Assembly (NCBI GenBank): GCA_000272025.2
Contig: AKCV02000016.1
Span: 48,190-112,189 of the forward strand
From: Imbroritus primus
GTDB lineage: Bacteria; Pseudomonadota; Gammaproteobacteria; Burkholderiales; Burkholderiaceae
Length of the DNA: 64,000 nucleotides
Direction of reading: 5' to 3'
The notes below the pieces were generated by a model, which saw nothing but the letters and a program-made list of their open reading frames with translations, searched no databases and was not told the origin of the DNA. The stretch's first letter is position 1, and every line of letters starts with the position of its first letter. Position numbers and translations under genes: made by a program. This document shows positions 8,813-19,776 of the stretch, in pieces.

Positions 8813-10531
8813 TCAGGCAGCCATTTTCTCGCGTACCGTGGCCAGGACCTCGGCCAGCGGCACCTGTGTTGCTTCCGTGTCGCGTCGCCCCTGGTACTCC
8901 ACCTTGCCCTCCTTCAGGCCTCGGTCGCCAACCACTACCCGGTGCGGCACGCCAATCAGTTCCCAATCGGCGAACATGGCGCCCGGGCGTTCGCCACGGT
9001 CGTCCATGATCACATCGACGCCGGCATCGCGCAGGGCGGCGTACAGCTTGTCGGCTTCCGCACGCACGGCCTCGGAGCGGTCATAGCCCACCGGGCAGAT
9101 CACCACCTCGAACGGCGCGATGGCCGTCGGCCAGATGATGCCGCGCGCATCGTAGTTCTGCTCGATCGCCGCACCGAGGATGCGGGTGATGCCGATGCCA
9201 TAGCAGCCCATCTGCATCGGCGCGGTCTTGCCGTTTTCGTCGAGGTAGGTCGCACCCATCGCCTCGGAATACCGGGCGCCGAGCATGAACACATGGCCCA
9301 CCTCGATGCCGCGGCAGATATCCACCACGCCCTTGCCATCCGGCGAGGCATCGCCCTTGACAACATTACGCAGGTCGGCCACTTCCGGCTCGGGCAGGTC
9401 GCGACCCCAGTTGACCCCGGTGTAATGGTGATCTTCCTGGTTCGCGCCGCACACGAAATCGCTCATCTGCGCCACCGTGCGGTCGGCCACCACGCGCACC
9501 GGCCCCTTTACGCCAATGGGGCCCAGGTAGCCGGGCCGTGTGCCGAAGGTCGCCACGATCTCAGCCTCGGTGGCAAAGCGGTACTCGCCCACGATTTTGC
9601 TGGCCTTGATCTCGTTCAGTTCATGGTCGCCACGCAGCATCAGCAGCCAGATCTCGGCCGCAGCGCCTTCGCGCTCCTTGGCCAGCACGATCGACTTGAC
9701 GGTATGTGTCAGGGGAATGCCCAGCAGTTCCGCTACAGCCTCGCATTTGGCGCAGCCCGGCGTGGGCGTGTTGACCAACGGCTGGGCCGGCGCGGCACGC
9801 TCCCCCGCCGGCGCCAGTGCCTCGGCGGCTTCCATGTTGGCAGCGTAGTCGGAGGTCGGGCAGTAGACGATGGCGTCCTCGCCGGTCTCGGCGATCACAT
9901 GGAACTCGTGCGAGCCACTGCCGCCAATGGCGCCGTTGTCCGCCGCAACGGCGCGGAAATTCAGACCAAAGCGCGTGAACACGCGGACATAGGCGTCGAA
10001 CATGTTCTGGTACGAGGCGCGCAGGCCGTCCATATCCTTGTCGAACGAGTAGCCGTCCTTCATGGTGAACTCGCGGCCGCGCATGATGCCGAAGCGCGGC
10101 CGGCGCTCGTCGCGGAACTTGATCTGGATCTGGTAGAAATTGACCGGCAACTGCTTGTAGCTGCGGATCTCGGTCCGCGCGATGTCGGTCACCACTTCCT
10201 CGGAGGTGGGCTGCAGCGCGAAGTCACGTTCGTGCCGGTCCTTGAGGCGCAGCATTTCGTCGCCCATCTTGTCCCAGCGCCCGGTTTCCTGCCACAGCTC
10301 GGCCGGCTGCACCAGCGGCATCGACAGCTCGACCGCGCCGGCGCGGTTCATTTCCTCGCGCACGATTGCTTCCACCTTGCGGATCACGCGCAGGCCCATC
10401 GGCATGTACGAATAGATGCCGGCACCGAGTTTCTTGATCATGCCGGCGCGCATCATCAGCTTGTGCGAAACGATCTCGGCGTCGGCGGGGGCTTCCTTGA
10501 GGGTGGAAATGAAGAATTGCGAAGCTTTCAT
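8813..10531 (-). CDS. proS: Prolyl-tRNA synthetase
   Basis: Charges tRNA-Pro with proline. The 572 residues follow the bacterial-type class II plan: motif 1 around residues 60-90, motif 2 near [17 protein letters not shown], a YbaK-like editing insertion between motifs 2 and 3 (about 225-400, with [15 protein letters not shown]), motif 3 in [15 protein letters not shown] and a C-terminal anticodon-binding domain ([14 protein letters not shown]). The ATG at 10531 ([15 protein letters not shown]) matches the family start; the upstream frame to 10597 is rejected. It diverges from rppH. The window also carries a tRNA-Pro gene at 16.4 kb. Confidence 0.97.
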   Translation of the reverse strand: MKASQFFISTLKEAPADAEIVSHKLMMRAGMIKKLGAGIYSYMPMGLRVIRKVEAIVREEMNRAGAVELSMPLVQPAELWQETGRWDKMGDEMLRLKDRHERDFALQPTSEEVVTDIARTEIRSYKQLPVNFYQIQIKFRDERRPRFGIMRGREFTMKDGYSFDKDMDGLRASYQNMFDAYVRVFTRFGLNFRAVAADNGAIGGSGSHEFHVIAETGEDAIVYCPTSDYAANMEAAEALAPAGERAAPAQPLVNTPTPGCAKCEAVAELLGIPLTHTVKSIVLAKEREGAAAEIWLLMLRGDHELNEIKASKIVGEYRFATEAEIVATFGTRPGYLGPIGVKGPVRVVADRTVAQMSDFVCGANQEDHHYTGVNWGRDLPEPEVADLRNVVKGDASPDGKGVVDICRGIEVGHVFMLGARYSEAMGATYLDENGKTAPMQMGCYGIGITRILGAAIEQNYDARGIIWPTAIAPFEVVICPVGYDRSEAVRAEADKLYAALRDAGVDVIMDDRGERPGAMFADWELIGVPHRVVVGDRGLKEGKVEYQGRRDTEATQVPLAEVLATVREKMAA

Positions 10532-10669
10532 GTGACGTAATGGTCTGGTAAATGGTCGCGAGGCCCGGGCCACAGGCCGCGAGGCGCCACGGAGCAACGG
10601 AAGCCGTCGGGCGGGCCGGCACGTCGAAGGCTACGGGTTGGAGCCGATTCGTTCATGCCGGTGTTCCTT

Positions 10670-10675
10670 TATAAT
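10670..10675 (+). promoter_or_regulatory. Probable -10 element of rppH
   Basis: A perfect TATAAT at 10670-10675 lies 32 bp upstream of the rppH ATG. A transcript starting about 10682 would carry a short leader containing the GAGGAG ribosome binding site at about 10697. No good -35 hexamer is present at 16-18 bp, so the element may need an activator or be weak. Confidence 0.45.
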
Positions 10676-10707
10676 CGGTGTCATTCTAAAGGATTCGAGG
10701 AGCAGTT

Positions 10708-11295
10708 ATGCTCGATCGTGAAGGCTTTCGCCCAAACGTCGGCATCATCCTCATCAACGCAAGAAACGAGGTATTCTGGGGCAAGCGGATCGGCGAACAC
10801 TCATGGCAGTTCCCGCAGGGCGGGATCAAGTATGGGGAAACGCCCGAGCAAGCGATGTATCGCGAACTGTTCGAAGAAACCGGCCTGCTTCCCGAGCATA
10901 TCAAGATCGTCGGTCGCACGCGCGACTGGCTGCGCTATGAGGTGCCGGACAAATTCATCCGTCGCGACATCCGTGGACACTATCGTGGGCAGAAGCAGAT
11001 CTGGTTTCTGCTGCGCATGGTAGGCCGCGATTGCGATATCCGTTTACGGGCCACTGAGCACCCGGAGTTCGATGCGTGGCGCTGGAACCACTATTGGGTT
11101 CCGCTTGAGGCGGTGATCGAGTTCAAGCGCGAGGTCTACCAGCTCGCCCTGACAGAACTCGCGCGCTACCTGAACCGCGGCGGGCGCCATGGCGCTCAGC
11201 GGCGGCGCGATCATCCAGGCAAGCAGGAAAGCGCACGCACCGCCGACCCGTGCGCCCTGCCCGTCCATTCAGAGGAATCATTCCGCAAGTCATGA
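10708..11295 (+). CDS. rppH: RNA 5'-pyrophosphohydrolase RppH
   Basis: Nudix hydrolase that removes pyrophosphate from the 5' triphosphate end of mRNAs and so triggers RNase E decay. The 195-residue protein begins [12 protein letters not shown], typical of RppH. It has the Nudix box at 38-60 ([20 protein letters not shown] followed by TGL), then [10 protein letters not shown] and [10 protein letters not shown], all strongly RppH-like. The C-terminal 30 residues are basic and variable. A GAGGAG site lies upstream of the ATG. The stop codon overlaps the start of the following lipoprotein gene by 4 bp, which suggests coupled translation. Confidence 0.95.
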   Translation: MLDREGFRPNVGIILINARNEVFWGKRIGEHSWQFPQGGIKYGETPEQAMYRELFEETGLLPEHIKIVGRTRDWLRYEVPDKFIRRDIRGHYRGQKQIWFLLRMVGRDCDIRLRATEHPEFDAWRWNHYWVPLEAVIEFKREVYQLALTELARYLNRGGRHGAQRRRDHPGKQESARTADPCALPVHSEESFRKS

Positions 11296-11843
11296 GAAAC
11301 GCCGCACGCACTCTTTCGGTCCTGGCGCTCGCCGGCCTGCTGGCCGCCTGCGCCAGCAAGAAACCTGCCGAGGAAGAAGAAGGCATTGTCGATTTCTTCG
11401 CGCCCAAGCCGTTCCATGAAACCTCGGTGCCGCTGCCGGCGCCGCCGGTCGACAAGGATGCCATTCCGTTCTATGTGGGCCAGTCGCCCCTGAAGTTTGC
11501 CGTCGATCCGAAATCGGTTGCGGTCGGCAGCGATGACGTGGTGCGCTACACGGTGATCATCACCAGCCCCAGCGGCGCACGCAATGTCAGCTTCGAGGGT
11601 ATCCGCTGCCAGACGCGTGAGCGCAAGCTCTACGCCACGCTGCGCATCAGCGACAACACGTGGACGCGCAATATGTCGAAGGATGAGGATGGCTGGCAGG
11701 TGATGAACAGCCTGGCGGCAAACAGCTACGGCCGCGCCCTGGCGAACGACTACTTCTGCGACGGCCGCACCGTTGCCGGCTCGGCCCAGTCGCTGGTACA
11801 GCGCATGCGCAACGAGGGATTCCGCAAGCCACTCACGTACTGA
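11292..11843 (+). CDS. CNP1-like family lipoprotein
   Basis: A 183-residue predicted lipoprotein. The signal sequence ends in the lipobox GLLAAC with the acylated cysteine at residue 20, and is followed by an acidic stretch (PAEEEEG). The rest resembles the CNP1-like family, uncharacterised and common in betaproteobacteria: FKVDPKSV-type region, [21 protein letters not shown], and a C-terminal ANDYFCDG. The two cysteines in GIRC and YFCDG could form a disulfide in the periplasm. The ATG at 11292 is preferred over an upstream in-frame ATG because the signal peptide starts there and it overlaps rppH by 4 bp. Confidence 0.8.
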   Translation: MRNAARTLSVLALAGLLAACASKKPAEEEEGIVDFFAPKPFHETSVPLPAPPVDKDAIPFYVGQSPLKFAVDPKSVAVGSDDVVRYTVIITSPSGARNVSFEGIRCQTRERKLYATLRISDNTWTRNMSKDEDGWQVMNSLAANSYGRALANDYFCDGRTVAGSAQSLVQRMRNEGFRKPLTY

Positions 11844-11881
11844 TCGCCCAGGAACCGGCGCACGTGTCGCGCCAGCCTGGC

Positions 11882-13000
11882 TTAGACGACGACCAGGTTG
11901 TCGCGGTGCACCAGTTCCACCGCGTTGACGTAGCCGAGGATCGTGGCGATCTGGCTCGACGGTTTGCGCACGATGCGCCGCGCTTCGGAACTCGCGTAAT
12001 TAGTAATGCCGCGCGCAATCTCGCGGCCGTCAAGGTCCACGCACGCTACCACATCGCCGCGCGCGAACTCGCCCTGCACTTCGATCACACCGATCGGCAG
12101 CAGCGACTTCCCTTCCCCGACCAGCTTCTCCACCGCACCCGCATCGATGACGACGCGCCCGCGCAATTGCAGGTGGTCGGCCATCCACTGCTTGCGCGCG
12201 GTCAGGCGGCCGGTCGGCGCGCGCAGCTGGGTACCGATGAGCTCGCCGGCAGCAAGGCGCTCCAGCACCTTGGGTTCGCGCCCCGAAGCAATGATGGTGT
12301 CGGCCCCCGACTTGGCCGCACGCTTGGCGGCAAGAATCTTGGTGAGCATGCCGCCCTTGCCGATGCTCGAACCTGCGCCACCGGCCATCGATTCGAGTTC
12401 GGGCGTGCCCGCCACCGCCTCATGCACGAACTCCGCGTCGGCATGCTTGCGCGGATCGGCAGTGTAGAGGCCCGCCTGGTCAGTCAGGATGACAAGCGCG
12501 TCGCCTTCGATGAGATTGGTCACCAAGGCGCCGAGCGTGTCATTGTCTCCGACCTTGATTTCATCGGTAACGACCGTGTCGTTCTCGTTGATGATCGGCA
12601 CGACGCCGAATTCCAGCAGCGCCAGCAGCGTCGACCGGGCATTGAGATAGCGCTCGCGATCGGCCAGGTCAGCATGCGTCAGCAGGACCTGAGCGGTGCG
12701 GATGTCATGGCTCGCAAATTGCGATTCGTAAACCTGGGCCAGCCCCATCTGCCCCACCGCCGCCGCCGCCTGCAATTCATGCAGGGCCGTGGGCCGCTTG
12801 CGCCAGCCGAGGCGCTGCATGCCTTCGGCAATCGCGCCGGAACTGACCAGCACCACTTCCTTGCCAGCCGCGCGCAGGGCCGCGATCTGCCCGGCCCACT
12901 GCGCAATGGCCGCATGATCGAGCCCGCGCCCGTCATTCGTCACCAGACTCGAACCTACCTTGACGACAATCCGCTTGGCGTCAGCAATGACGGAACGCAT
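11882..13000 (-). CDS. proB: Glutamate 5-kinase
   Basis: First step of proline synthesis, ATP-dependent phosphorylation of glutamate in the cytoplasm. The 372-residue protein has an amino-acid kinase domain (residues about 5-255: [54 protein letters not shown]) and a C-terminal PUA domain (about 280-360: [20 protein letters not shown]). This is the full two-domain form that is feedback-inhibited by proline in E. coli. It starts 5 bp after the obgE stop, so it belongs to the obgE transcript. Confidence 0.96.
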   Translation of the reverse strand: MRSVIADAKRIVVKVGSSLVTNDGRGLDHAAIAQWAGQIAALRAAGKEVVLVSSGAIAEGMQRLGWRKRPTALHELQAAAAVGQMGLAQVYESQFASHDIRTAQVLLTHADLADRERYLNARSTLLALLEFGVVPIINENDTVVTDEIKVGDNDTLGALVTNLIEGDALVILTDQAGLYTADPRKHADAEFVHEAVAGTPELESMAGGAGSSIGKGGMLTKILAAKRAAKSGADTIIASGREPKVLERLAAGELIGTQLRAPTGRLTARKQWMADHLQLRGRVVIDAGAVEKLVGEGKSLLPIGVIEVQGEFARGDVVACVDLDGREIARGITNYASSEARRIVRKPSSQIATILGYVNAVELVHRDNLVVV

Positions 13001-13005
13001 GATGG

Positions 13006-14118
<1,113 letters not shown>

Positions 14119-14246
14119 TCACTTCCGCTCGAGCTGGGAGGCGGCCGGCGCCCTTCGGGCCTGTCCGGACGGCCACGCCAGGCAGTCAATAGATGGCGGC
14201 AGGAACGGCCAACCTGACCGGCTGCCGCCCCAAACCTGCGCCACAA

Positions 14247-14283
14247 ACGAAAAGGCCCCGCTCAACATCAAGCGGGGCCTTGC
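14247..14283 (-). terminator. Rho-independent terminator after rpmA
   Basis: An 11-bp perfect stem (AAGGCCCCGCT at 14252-14262 and its complement at 14271-14281) encloses an 8-nt loop. On the minus strand it is followed by a short T-rich stretch (CCTTTTCGTTTG). It lies 26 bp after the rpmA stop, so it should end or attenuate the rplU-rpmA transcript before obgE. Confidence 0.85.
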
Positions 14284-14308
14284 TGCAGGCGGTTGCTGCG
14301 CAGGCAGG

Positions 14309-14569
14309 TCAGGCTGCCGGAACGACCAGCACCATCTGCTTCTTCGCAGCGCCCTTCACGGTGAACTGCACGTGGCCATCGACCAGTGCAAACAGCGTGT
14401 GGTCCTTGCCCATGCCGACGTTCTCGCCAGCGTGAACACGGGTACCGCGCTGACGCACGATGATGCCGCCGGCATTGATGGCCTGGCCACCATACACCTT
14501 CACACCCAGGCGCTTCGACTCGGAATCACGTCCGTTCCGTGTGGAACCGCCGCCTTTTTTCTGTGCCAT
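14309..14569 (-). CDS. rpmA: 50S ribosomal protein L27
   Basis: Ribosomal protein L27, whose N-terminal tail reaches the peptidyl transferase centre. The 86 residues begin [16 protein letters not shown] and contain [25 protein letters not shown] sequence, [21 protein letters not shown]. This is the short form starting directly with the functional tail, without the cleaved extension seen in Firmicutes. It lies 48 bp downstream of rplU. Confidence 0.98.
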   Translation of the reverse strand: MAQKKGGGSTRNGRDSESKRLGVKVYGGQAINAGGIIVRQRGTRVHAGENVGMGKDHTLFALVDGHVQFTVKGAAKKQMVLVVPAA

Positions 14570-14617
14570 GACTTTACTCCTGTCCGGTTACGTTATCGGT
14601 TAAGGGGTTGACGATGT

Positions 14618-14929
14618 TCAGCCAACGATCGCGTCGATACGCAGCTCGGTGTAGTTCTGACGATGGCCCTGGCGCTTTTGATAGTGCTTGCGACGGCGCA
14701 TCTTGAAAATCTTCACCTTGTCGTGACGACCATGGGAGATAACGGTAGCCTTGACGGAAGCCCCGCTCACCAGCGGCGTACCAAACTTGATCTGGTCGCC
14801 GGCGCCCATTGCGAGCACCTGGTCAAGCGTGATTTCTGCGCCAACGTCCGCCGGTATCTGTTCTACTTTGAGTTTTTCGCCAGCAGCAACCTTGTATTGC
14901 TTGCCGCCGGTTTTTATGACCGCGTACAT
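14618..14929 (-). CDS. rplU: 50S ribosomal protein L21
   Basis: Large-subunit protein L21, which binds 23S rRNA. The 103 residues start [14 protein letters not shown] and end with the basic [23 protein letters not shown] segment typical of L21. A longer open frame upstream is ignored because the family starts exactly here and a GAGGG ribosome binding site precedes this ATG. The promoter at 15017-15045 gives a leader of roughly 80 nt, long enough for autogenous control, though I see no defined structure. Confidence 0.98.
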   Translation of the reverse strand: MYAVIKTGGKQYKVAAGEKLKVEQIPADVGAEITLDQVLAMGAGDQIKFGTPLVSGASVKATVISHGRHDKVKIFKMRRRKHYQKRQGHRQNYTELRIDAIVG

Positions 14930-15016
14930 TGTTGAAACCCTCATGAAATGAGACTGATGGCAAGGCATGCGCCCTGCCGGAATCGCTTCTGCCGGAAAAA
15001 TCCGGAAGAACTCGCG

Positions 15017-15045
15017 ATTATACAAAGACTTAGCGAAAAACGCAA
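15017..15045 (-). promoter_or_regulatory. Promoter of rplU-rpmA
   Basis: On the minus strand TATAAT (15017-15022) lies 17 bp downstream of TTGCGT (15040-15045). The -10 is perfect, the -35 matches three of six positions, and the spacing is optimal. The spacer contains the 14-nt sequence CGCTAAGTCTTTGT that recurs upstream of mraZ. Confidence 0.65.
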
Positions 15046-15084
15046 AGAAACAGATCGGCCACCGAAATGTGACCGAAACGCCCC

Positions 15085-15195
15085 TCAGAGCTCGTAGGCC
15101 AGCAGGAAGCCGGTCAGCGCGGCGAACGCAACCCACAGGGCACGGCGGCGCATGACTCTGTCGGACGATTTGGAGGATGAGGTCTTGGGCAGCAT
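15085..15195 (-). CDS. Putative 36-residue membrane microprotein
   Basis: A 37-codon frame encodes a Ser/Lys-rich N-terminus ([18 protein letters not shown]) and then one hydrophobic helix ([18 protein letters not shown]). This is the positive-then-hydrophobic layout of small inner-membrane proteins. A near-ideal promoter (see 15202-15229) places its predicted start site on the A of the ATG, so the mRNA would be leaderless; AAAGG is the only ribosome-binding-like sequence and lies within 5 nt. An internal ATG at 15153 would give a 22-residue version. I do not recognise a family. It may be real, or the promoter may simply feed rplU. Confidence 0.35.
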   Translation of the reverse strand: MLPKTSSSKSSDRVMRRRALWVAFAALTGFLLAYEL

Positions 15196-15201
15196 GCCTT
15201 T

Positions 15202-15229
15202 ATTATAGAGTCAACCACGGCGTGCTCAA
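15202..15229 (-). promoter_or_regulatory. Promoter upstream of the 36-codon frame
   Basis: Minus-strand TATAAT (15202-15207) with TTGAGC (15224-15229) at 16-bp spacing: a perfect -10 and four of six -35 matches. Transcription should begin about 7 nt downstream, at or next to position 15195. It could also act as a distal promoter for rplU. Confidence 0.5.
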
Positions 15230-15277
15230 GCGCCTTGCGGCAGTTGCCGCGCCAGCCACTGCGACCGCTTCCGCATA

Positions 15278-15283
15278 TATAAT
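15278..15283 (+). promoter_or_regulatory. Probable -10 of ispB
   Basis: TATAAT at 15278-15283 is a perfect -10 hexamer without a clear -35. Its presence inside the longer ispB open frame argues against an upstream ATG start and for the GTG at 15303, which would give a leader of about a dozen bases. Confidence 0.45.
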
Positions 15284-15302
15284 CATCCGGTTTCGCGTCA
15301 CG

Positions 15303-16289
15303 GTGACCATTTTGCCTCAAACCTCCACCACGTCCCTGCTCGAGCCGATCGCCGCCGATATGCGCGCGGTCGACGCCGTCATCCGCCAGCACCTGAACTC
15401 GGAAGTGGTGCTGATCAGCCAGATCGCCGACTACATCATTGCCGCAGGCGGCAAGCGTCTGCGTCCCGTGATCCTGCTGCTGATCGCCAACGCCCTCGGT
15501 TACCGCGGCACGGCTCATCATGCGCTGGCTGGCGTGGTGGAATTCATCCACACCGCCACGCTGCTGCACGATGACGTGGTCGACGAATCGGATCTGCGGC
15601 GCGGGCGCGACACAGCGAATGCCGTGTTCGGCAATGCCGCGAGCGTGCTGGTGGGGGACTTCCTGTACTCCCGCGCTTTCCAGATGATGGTCAGCGCCGA
15701 CAATATGCGCGTGATGCAGATCCTGTCGGACGCCACCAACGTCATTGCCGAAGGCGAGGTCCTGCAGCTGCTGAACATGCACGACCCGGACGTGACCCAG
15801 GAGCGCTACCTTCAGGTGATCCGCTACAAGACGGCCAAGCTGTTCGAGGCCGCCGCCCAGGTCGGCGCCATCCTCGCGGGCGCGGATGCGGTCACGGAAG
15901 AAGCCGCAGCCGAGTATGGCCGCCGCATCGGCACGGCCTTCCAGCTCGTGGACGACCTGCTCGACTACACCGCCAGCGCAGCCGAAATGGGCAAGAACGC
16001 CGGCGACGACCTGCGCGAGGGCAAACCCACGCTGCCCCTGATCCACCTGCTCGAGCATGGCACCGACGCGCAAAAGGACATGGTCCGCACCGCCATCATG
16101 GAAGGCGGCACCGAGCACTTCGATGCCATCTATGCAGCCATCGAGCAATCGGGCGCCCTGGACTTCACGCGTGCCGCCGCCGAACGGGAAGCCGCCGCCG
16201 CCGCCGACGCGGCAGCGCAATTCCCCCCTTCCCAATTCAGGCAAACGCTGATAGACTTATGTGCTTTCTCGGTGCAGCGTAAATCCTGA
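15303..16289 (+). CDS. ispB: Octaprenyl diphosphate synthase
   Basis: Trans-polyprenyl diphosphate synthase making the side chain of ubiquinone. The 328-residue protein carries both Asp-rich motifs, DDVVD at 90-94 and DDLLD at 217-221, and GGKRLRP for the isopentenyl substrate, plus FGNAASVLVGDFLY. It aligns end to end with E. coli IspB. The start is uncertain: GTG at 15303 or TTG at 15312 fit the family and lie after a -10 element, whereas an ATG at 15177 adds about 40 unrelated residues. Chain length (C40) is inferred from overall resemblance. Confidence 0.93.
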   Translation: MTILPQTSTTSLLEPIAADMRAVDAVIRQHLNSEVVLISQIADYIIAAGGKRLRPVILLLIANALGYRGTAHHALAGVVEFIHTATLLHDDVVDESDLRRGRDTANAVFGNAASVLVGDFLYSRAFQMMVSADNMRVMQILSDATNVIAEGEVLQLLNMHDPDVTQERYLQVIRYKTAKLFEAAAQVGAILAGADAVTEEAAAEYGRRIGTAFQLVDDLLDYTASAAEMGKNAGDDLREGKPTLPLIHLLEHGTDAQKDMVRTAIMEGGTEHFDAIYAAIEQSGALDFTRAAAEREAAAAADAAAQFPPSQFRQTLIDLCAFSVQRKS

Positions 16290-16369
16290 CAACGCTGTGC
16301 ACTGCCTGCAAGCTTGGCAGCGCATGCGAACCGGTCTCGCGCCGGATGCATTGAAAAAAGAAAAACACG

Positions 16370-16446
16370 CGGGGTGTAGCTTAGCCTGGTAGAGCGCTAC
16401 GTTCGGGACGTAGAGGCCGGAGGTTCGAATCCTCTCACCCCGACCA
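16370..16446 (+). tRNA. tRNA-Pro (anticodon CGG)
   Basis: A 77-nt cloverleaf with acceptor CGGGGTG pairing with CACCCCG, a D arm with AGCCTGGTAGAGC, an anticodon stem CTACG/CGTAG with loop TTCGGGA (anticodon CGG, reads CCG), a T arm with GGTTCGAATCC, discriminator A and an encoded CCA end at 16444-16446. It lies 80 bp after ispB and is followed immediately by a terminator. Confidence 0.97.
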
Positions 16447-16454
16447 GAATTCGA

Positions 16455-16487
16455 GGCCGGATCAGTTCATGCTGATCCGGCCTTTTG
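16455..16487 (+). terminator. Rho-independent terminator after tRNA-Pro
   Basis: A perfect 11-bp stem (GGCCGGATCAG at 16455-16465, complement at 16472-16482) with a 6-nt loop is followed by TTTT. It ends the ispB/tRNA-Pro transcription unit. The following 16488-16749 holds no gene I can support; it is the pilB leader. Confidence 0.92.
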
Positions 16488-16749
16488 CATTCCGGCGCGC
16501 TCCCGGCTGCCCGCGCGAATACCCCTCCCCTCCTCCCGAGACTGGGCCTCCGTGCTCACGACCCGTGTCACGATCGCAACCGGCTTCCACCGGGCCCGGG
16601 AGACTTTCCCATCCGCGCCACAGACCGGTTTGCGGCCTGCGGACGCGGCTTTACAAATACGGGAGCGGGCGGCACACTGCAGGAGGCCGCGTGCCGCCAG
16701 GCCAGCCGCCGCATGCGTCCACGCGAATTTCCACTTCCGACTATCGCTC

Positions 16750-18474
16750 ATGACTCTTGGTCTCGCACTCGTGCAAAGCCGGCGAATCGCACCAGCCCTG
16801 CTGGCGCAGCTGGAGCAGTCCGCACGCGAACATCATGCCCAGTTGATCGATGAAATCATCAGCAGTGGCGCCATGTCGGCACATGACGTGGCGGTCTTCG
16901 CCGCGGACAAGTACCAGTTGCCGCTGCTCGACCTGAACCAGTACAACCTGCAGAATGTGCCGCCCGTCCTGGCTGGCAACCGCCAGTTCCACGCGCTGCG
17001 GCTGCTGCCGCTGGGGCGGCGCGACAACCGCCTGATCCTGGCGACCTCGGACCCGGCCAACACGGCACCGGTCGAACAGATCCGGCAGAAGTTCAACCTG
17101 TCGGTCGACCTCGTGGTCGTAGAGCACGACAAGCTGATGCGTCACGTGTCGACGGCCGTGGACGACAGCCCGGAAATGCGCGCGGTCCAGCCGCACATGG
17201 CAGAGAAGATCCGCATCGAATACGATCCGGTGGCCTCGGCCGCCGCCCAGCGCAACAAGACCGCTGCCGATATCGACGATGCACCGGTGGTGCGCTTCCT
17301 GCAGAAGCTGCTGACAGAGGCGTTGATCCGCGGCGCATCCGACCTGCACTTCGAGCCGTTCGAATTCTTCTACCGCGTGCGCTTCCGCATCGATGGCGTC
17401 CTGCAGGAGGTCGCCCAGCCGCCGCTCGATATCCGCGACAAGATCGCCACGCGCATCAAGGTGCTGTCGCGCCTCGACATCTCCGAAAAGCGCGTCCCGC
17501 AGGACGGCCGCATGAAGCTGCTGATCGCCGTGCCCAAGGACAAGAACGACAAGGAGAAAGTCGAGAAGGCGATCGACTTCCGGGTCTCTACCTTACCCAC
17601 GCTGTTCGGCGAAAAAATCGTCATCCGGATCCTGGATTCCTCGCCCGATAAGCTCGATATCGACCAGCTTGGCTACGAACCCGACCAGAAGGCGCTGCTG
17701 CTCGACGTCATCAAGCGCCCCTACGGCATGGTGCTCGTGACCGGACCGACCGGCAGCGGCAAGACACTGTCGCTGTACACCTTCCTCAAGCTGCTGAACG
17801 AAGGCGACATCAATATCTCGACCGCCGAGGATCCAGCGGAAATCCAGCTGCCCGGCGTCAACCAGGTCAATATCAACGACAAGGCCGGCCTGACTTTCGC
17901 CTCGGCGCTACGCGCTTTCCTGCGCCAGGATCCGGACATCATCATGGTCGGCGAGATCCGTGACCTGGAAACCGCCGATATCTCGATCAAGGCGGCGCAG
18001 ACCGGCCACCTGGTGTTCTCGACACTGCATACCAACGACGCCCCGACCACGCTGACGCGCATGATGAACATGGGCGTGGCGCCCTTCAATATCGCCTCGA
18101 GCGTGCTGATGATCACCGCGCAGCGGCTTGCACGCCGCCTGTGCCCGCAATGCAAGCGGCCCGGGGCGATTCCCGAGCAGCCGCTGCTCGAGGCCGGCTT
18201 CACCCAGGCCGACCTGGACGGCAGCTGGCAGCCTTATCATCCCGTCGGCTGCGAGCACTGCAACGGCAGCGGATACAAGGGACGAATCGGGATCTACCAG
18301 GTCATGCCGGTCACTGAAGCGATCCAGGACATCATCCTGTCGCACGGCACTGCGCTGCAGATCGCCGAGCAGGCCCGCAAGGACGGTGTACGTTCGCTGC
18401 GTGAATCGGGCCTGCTGAAGGTCAAGCGCGGTGAAACCTCGCTTGAAGAAGTACTGGCCACGACCAATCTCTGA
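16750..18474 (+). CDS. pilB: Type IV pilus assembly ATPase PilB
   Basis: Cytoplasmic hexameric ATPase that powers pilus extension. The 574 residues contain an N-terminal MshE/GspE-like domain (about 20-135), then the secretion ATPase domain with Walker A GPTGSGKT at 332-339, an Asp box, Walker B around [10 protein letters not shown] (396-405), a His box near [11 protein letters not shown], and a zinc-binding tetracysteine set (Cys465, 468, 501, 504). The ATG at 16750 ([10 protein letters not shown]) is the best family match, though no ribosome binding site is obvious. It opens the pilB-pilC-pilD-coaE unit. Confidence 0.95.
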   Translation: MTLGLALVQSRRIAPALLAQLEQSAREHHAQLIDEIISSGAMSAHDVAVFAADKYQLPLLDLNQYNLQNVPPVLAGNRQFHALRLLPLGRRDNRLILATSDPANTAPVEQIRQKFNLSVDLVVVEHDKLMRHVSTAVDDSPEMRAVQPHMAEKIRIEYDPVASAAAQRNKTAADIDDAPVVRFLQKLLTEALIRGASDLHFEPFEFFYRVRFRIDGVLQEVAQPPLDIRDKIATRIKVLSRLDISEKRVPQDGRMKLLIAVPKDKNDKEKVEKAIDFRVSTLPTLFGEKIVIRILDSSPDKLDIDQLGYEPDQKALLLDVIKRPYGMVLVTGPTGSGKTLSLYTFLKLLNEGDINISTAEDPAEIQLPGVNQVNINDKAGLTFASALRAFLRQDPDIIMVGEIRDLETADISIKAAQTGHLVFSTLHTNDAPTTLTRMMNMGVAPFNIASSVLMITAQRLARRLCPQCKRPGAIPEQPLLEAGFTQADLDGSWQPYHPVGCEHCNGSGYKGRIGIYQVMPVTEAIQDIILSHGTALQIAEQARKDGVRSLRESGLLKVKRGETSLEEVLATTNL

Positions 18475-18491
18475 CGGAGTCGAACGCATCC

Positions 18492-19757
18492 ATGGCTACC
18501 CGCGCCCCTGCCTCAGCCGCCCGCTCGACTGCATCTGCCACCGAGCGCAAACGCACCAAGACACCCACCCAGTACGTGTTCGAATGGGAGGGCAAGGATC
18601 GCAAGGGCAAGATATTCACGGGCGAGATGCGGGCCGAGACGCAGAACGATGTGCATGCCACGCTGCGCAAGCAGGGCATTTCGGTCACCAAGCTGAAGCG
18701 CCGCCGTGCCGCGCGCGGCCGCAAGATCACCGAGAAGGACATCACGTTCTTCACGCGCCAGCTGGCTACCATGCTCAAGGCCGGCATTCCGCTGCTGCAG
18801 GCGATCGACATCATCGGCCGCGGCCATGGCAATCCGAACTTCACGCGGCTACTCAACGACATCCGCTTCGACATCGAGTCCGGCAGCAGCATGGCACAGG
18901 CGTTCCGCCGCCACCCGCGCTACTTCGATTCGCTGTACTGCAACCTGATCGATGCCGGTGAACAGGGCGGTATCCTCGAATCGCTGCTCGAGAACCTGTC
19001 GCTGTACAAGGAAAAGACCATCGCCCTGAAGAGCAAGATCCGCTCGGCGATGATCTATCCGATCGCGGTGCTGGCGGTCGCCTTTGCCGTACTCGTCGTG
19101 CTGATGCTGTTCGTGATCCCGGCCTTCAAGGATGTGTTCTCGAGCTTCGGCGCGAACCTGCCGACGCCCACGCTGCTGGTCATCGCCATGTCCGATTTCT
19201 TTACGGACTACTGGTACCTGATCCTTGGTGTACCGATCATCGCCATCATCCTGTATGTACGGGCCCTGCGCTCGTCGGAGAAGGTCCAGCGACTGACCGA
19301 CCGATTCCTGCTGCGGCTGCCGATCTTCGGCCCCCTGCTGCGCAAGGCGACCATTGCGCGCTGGACACGCACGCTGGCGACGATGTTCGCCGCCGGCAGC
19401 CCCCTGGTCGAGTCGATGGATTCTGTCGCCGGCGCGGCCGGTAGCTGGGTCTACCACGATGCGACACTCGAAATTCGCCAGGCGGTCAGTATCGGTACGA
19501 GCCTGACCAACGCCATGCAGGCCACGCATGTGTTCGACAACATGGTGCTGCAGATGGCGCAGATCGGCGAGGAGTCCGGTTCGCTCGACAATATGCTGAC
19601 CAAGGTGGCTGAGTTCTACGAGCGTGAGGTCGATGATGCGGTCGCGGCGATTTCGAGCCTGATCGAACCCGTCATCATCGTTGTACTAGGCGTGCTCATC
19701 GGCGGCATGGTGATTGCCATGTACCTGCCGATCTTCAAGCTCGGACAGGTCATCTGA
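18492..19757 (+). CDS. pilC: Type IV pilus inner-membrane platform protein PilC
   Basis: Polytopic protein that couples PilB/PilT to pilin in the inner membrane. The 421 residues carry two GspF domains (about 85-205 and 285-410), each with the conserved LATML/LATMF...G.PL pattern ([36 protein letters not shown]). There are three hydrophobic segments (near 190-215, 240-260 and 390-415). An N-terminal extension of about 30 Ala/Thr-rich residues precedes the first conserved block. It follows pilB by 17 bp. Confidence 0.96.
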   Translation: MATRAPASAARSTASATERKRTKTPTQYVFEWEGKDRKGKIFTGEMRAETQNDVHATLRKQGISVTKLKRRRAARGRKITEKDITFFTRQLATMLKAGIPLLQAIDIIGRGHGNPNFTRLLNDIRFDIESGSSMAQAFRRHPRYFDSLYCNLIDAGEQGGILESLLENLSLYKEKTIALKSKIRSAMIYPIAVLAVAFAVLVVLMLFVIPAFKDVFSSFGANLPTPTLLVIAMSDFFTDYWYLILGVPIIAIILYVRALRSSEKVQRLTDRFLLRLPIFGPLLRKATIARWTRTLATMFAAGSPLVESMDSVAGAAGSWVYHDATLEIRQAVSIGTSLTNAMQATHVFDNMVLQMAQIGEESGSLDNMLTKVAEFYEREVDDAVAAISSLIEPVIIVVLGVLIGGMVIAMYLPIFKLGQVI

Positions 19758-19776
19758 TCACCCGCCTCTTCCTGCC

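Noticed and set aside
8612..10540. A 642-codon plus-strand frame opposite proS
   Set aside because: Antisense shadow with the same compositional bias; proS is full length and unambiguous.
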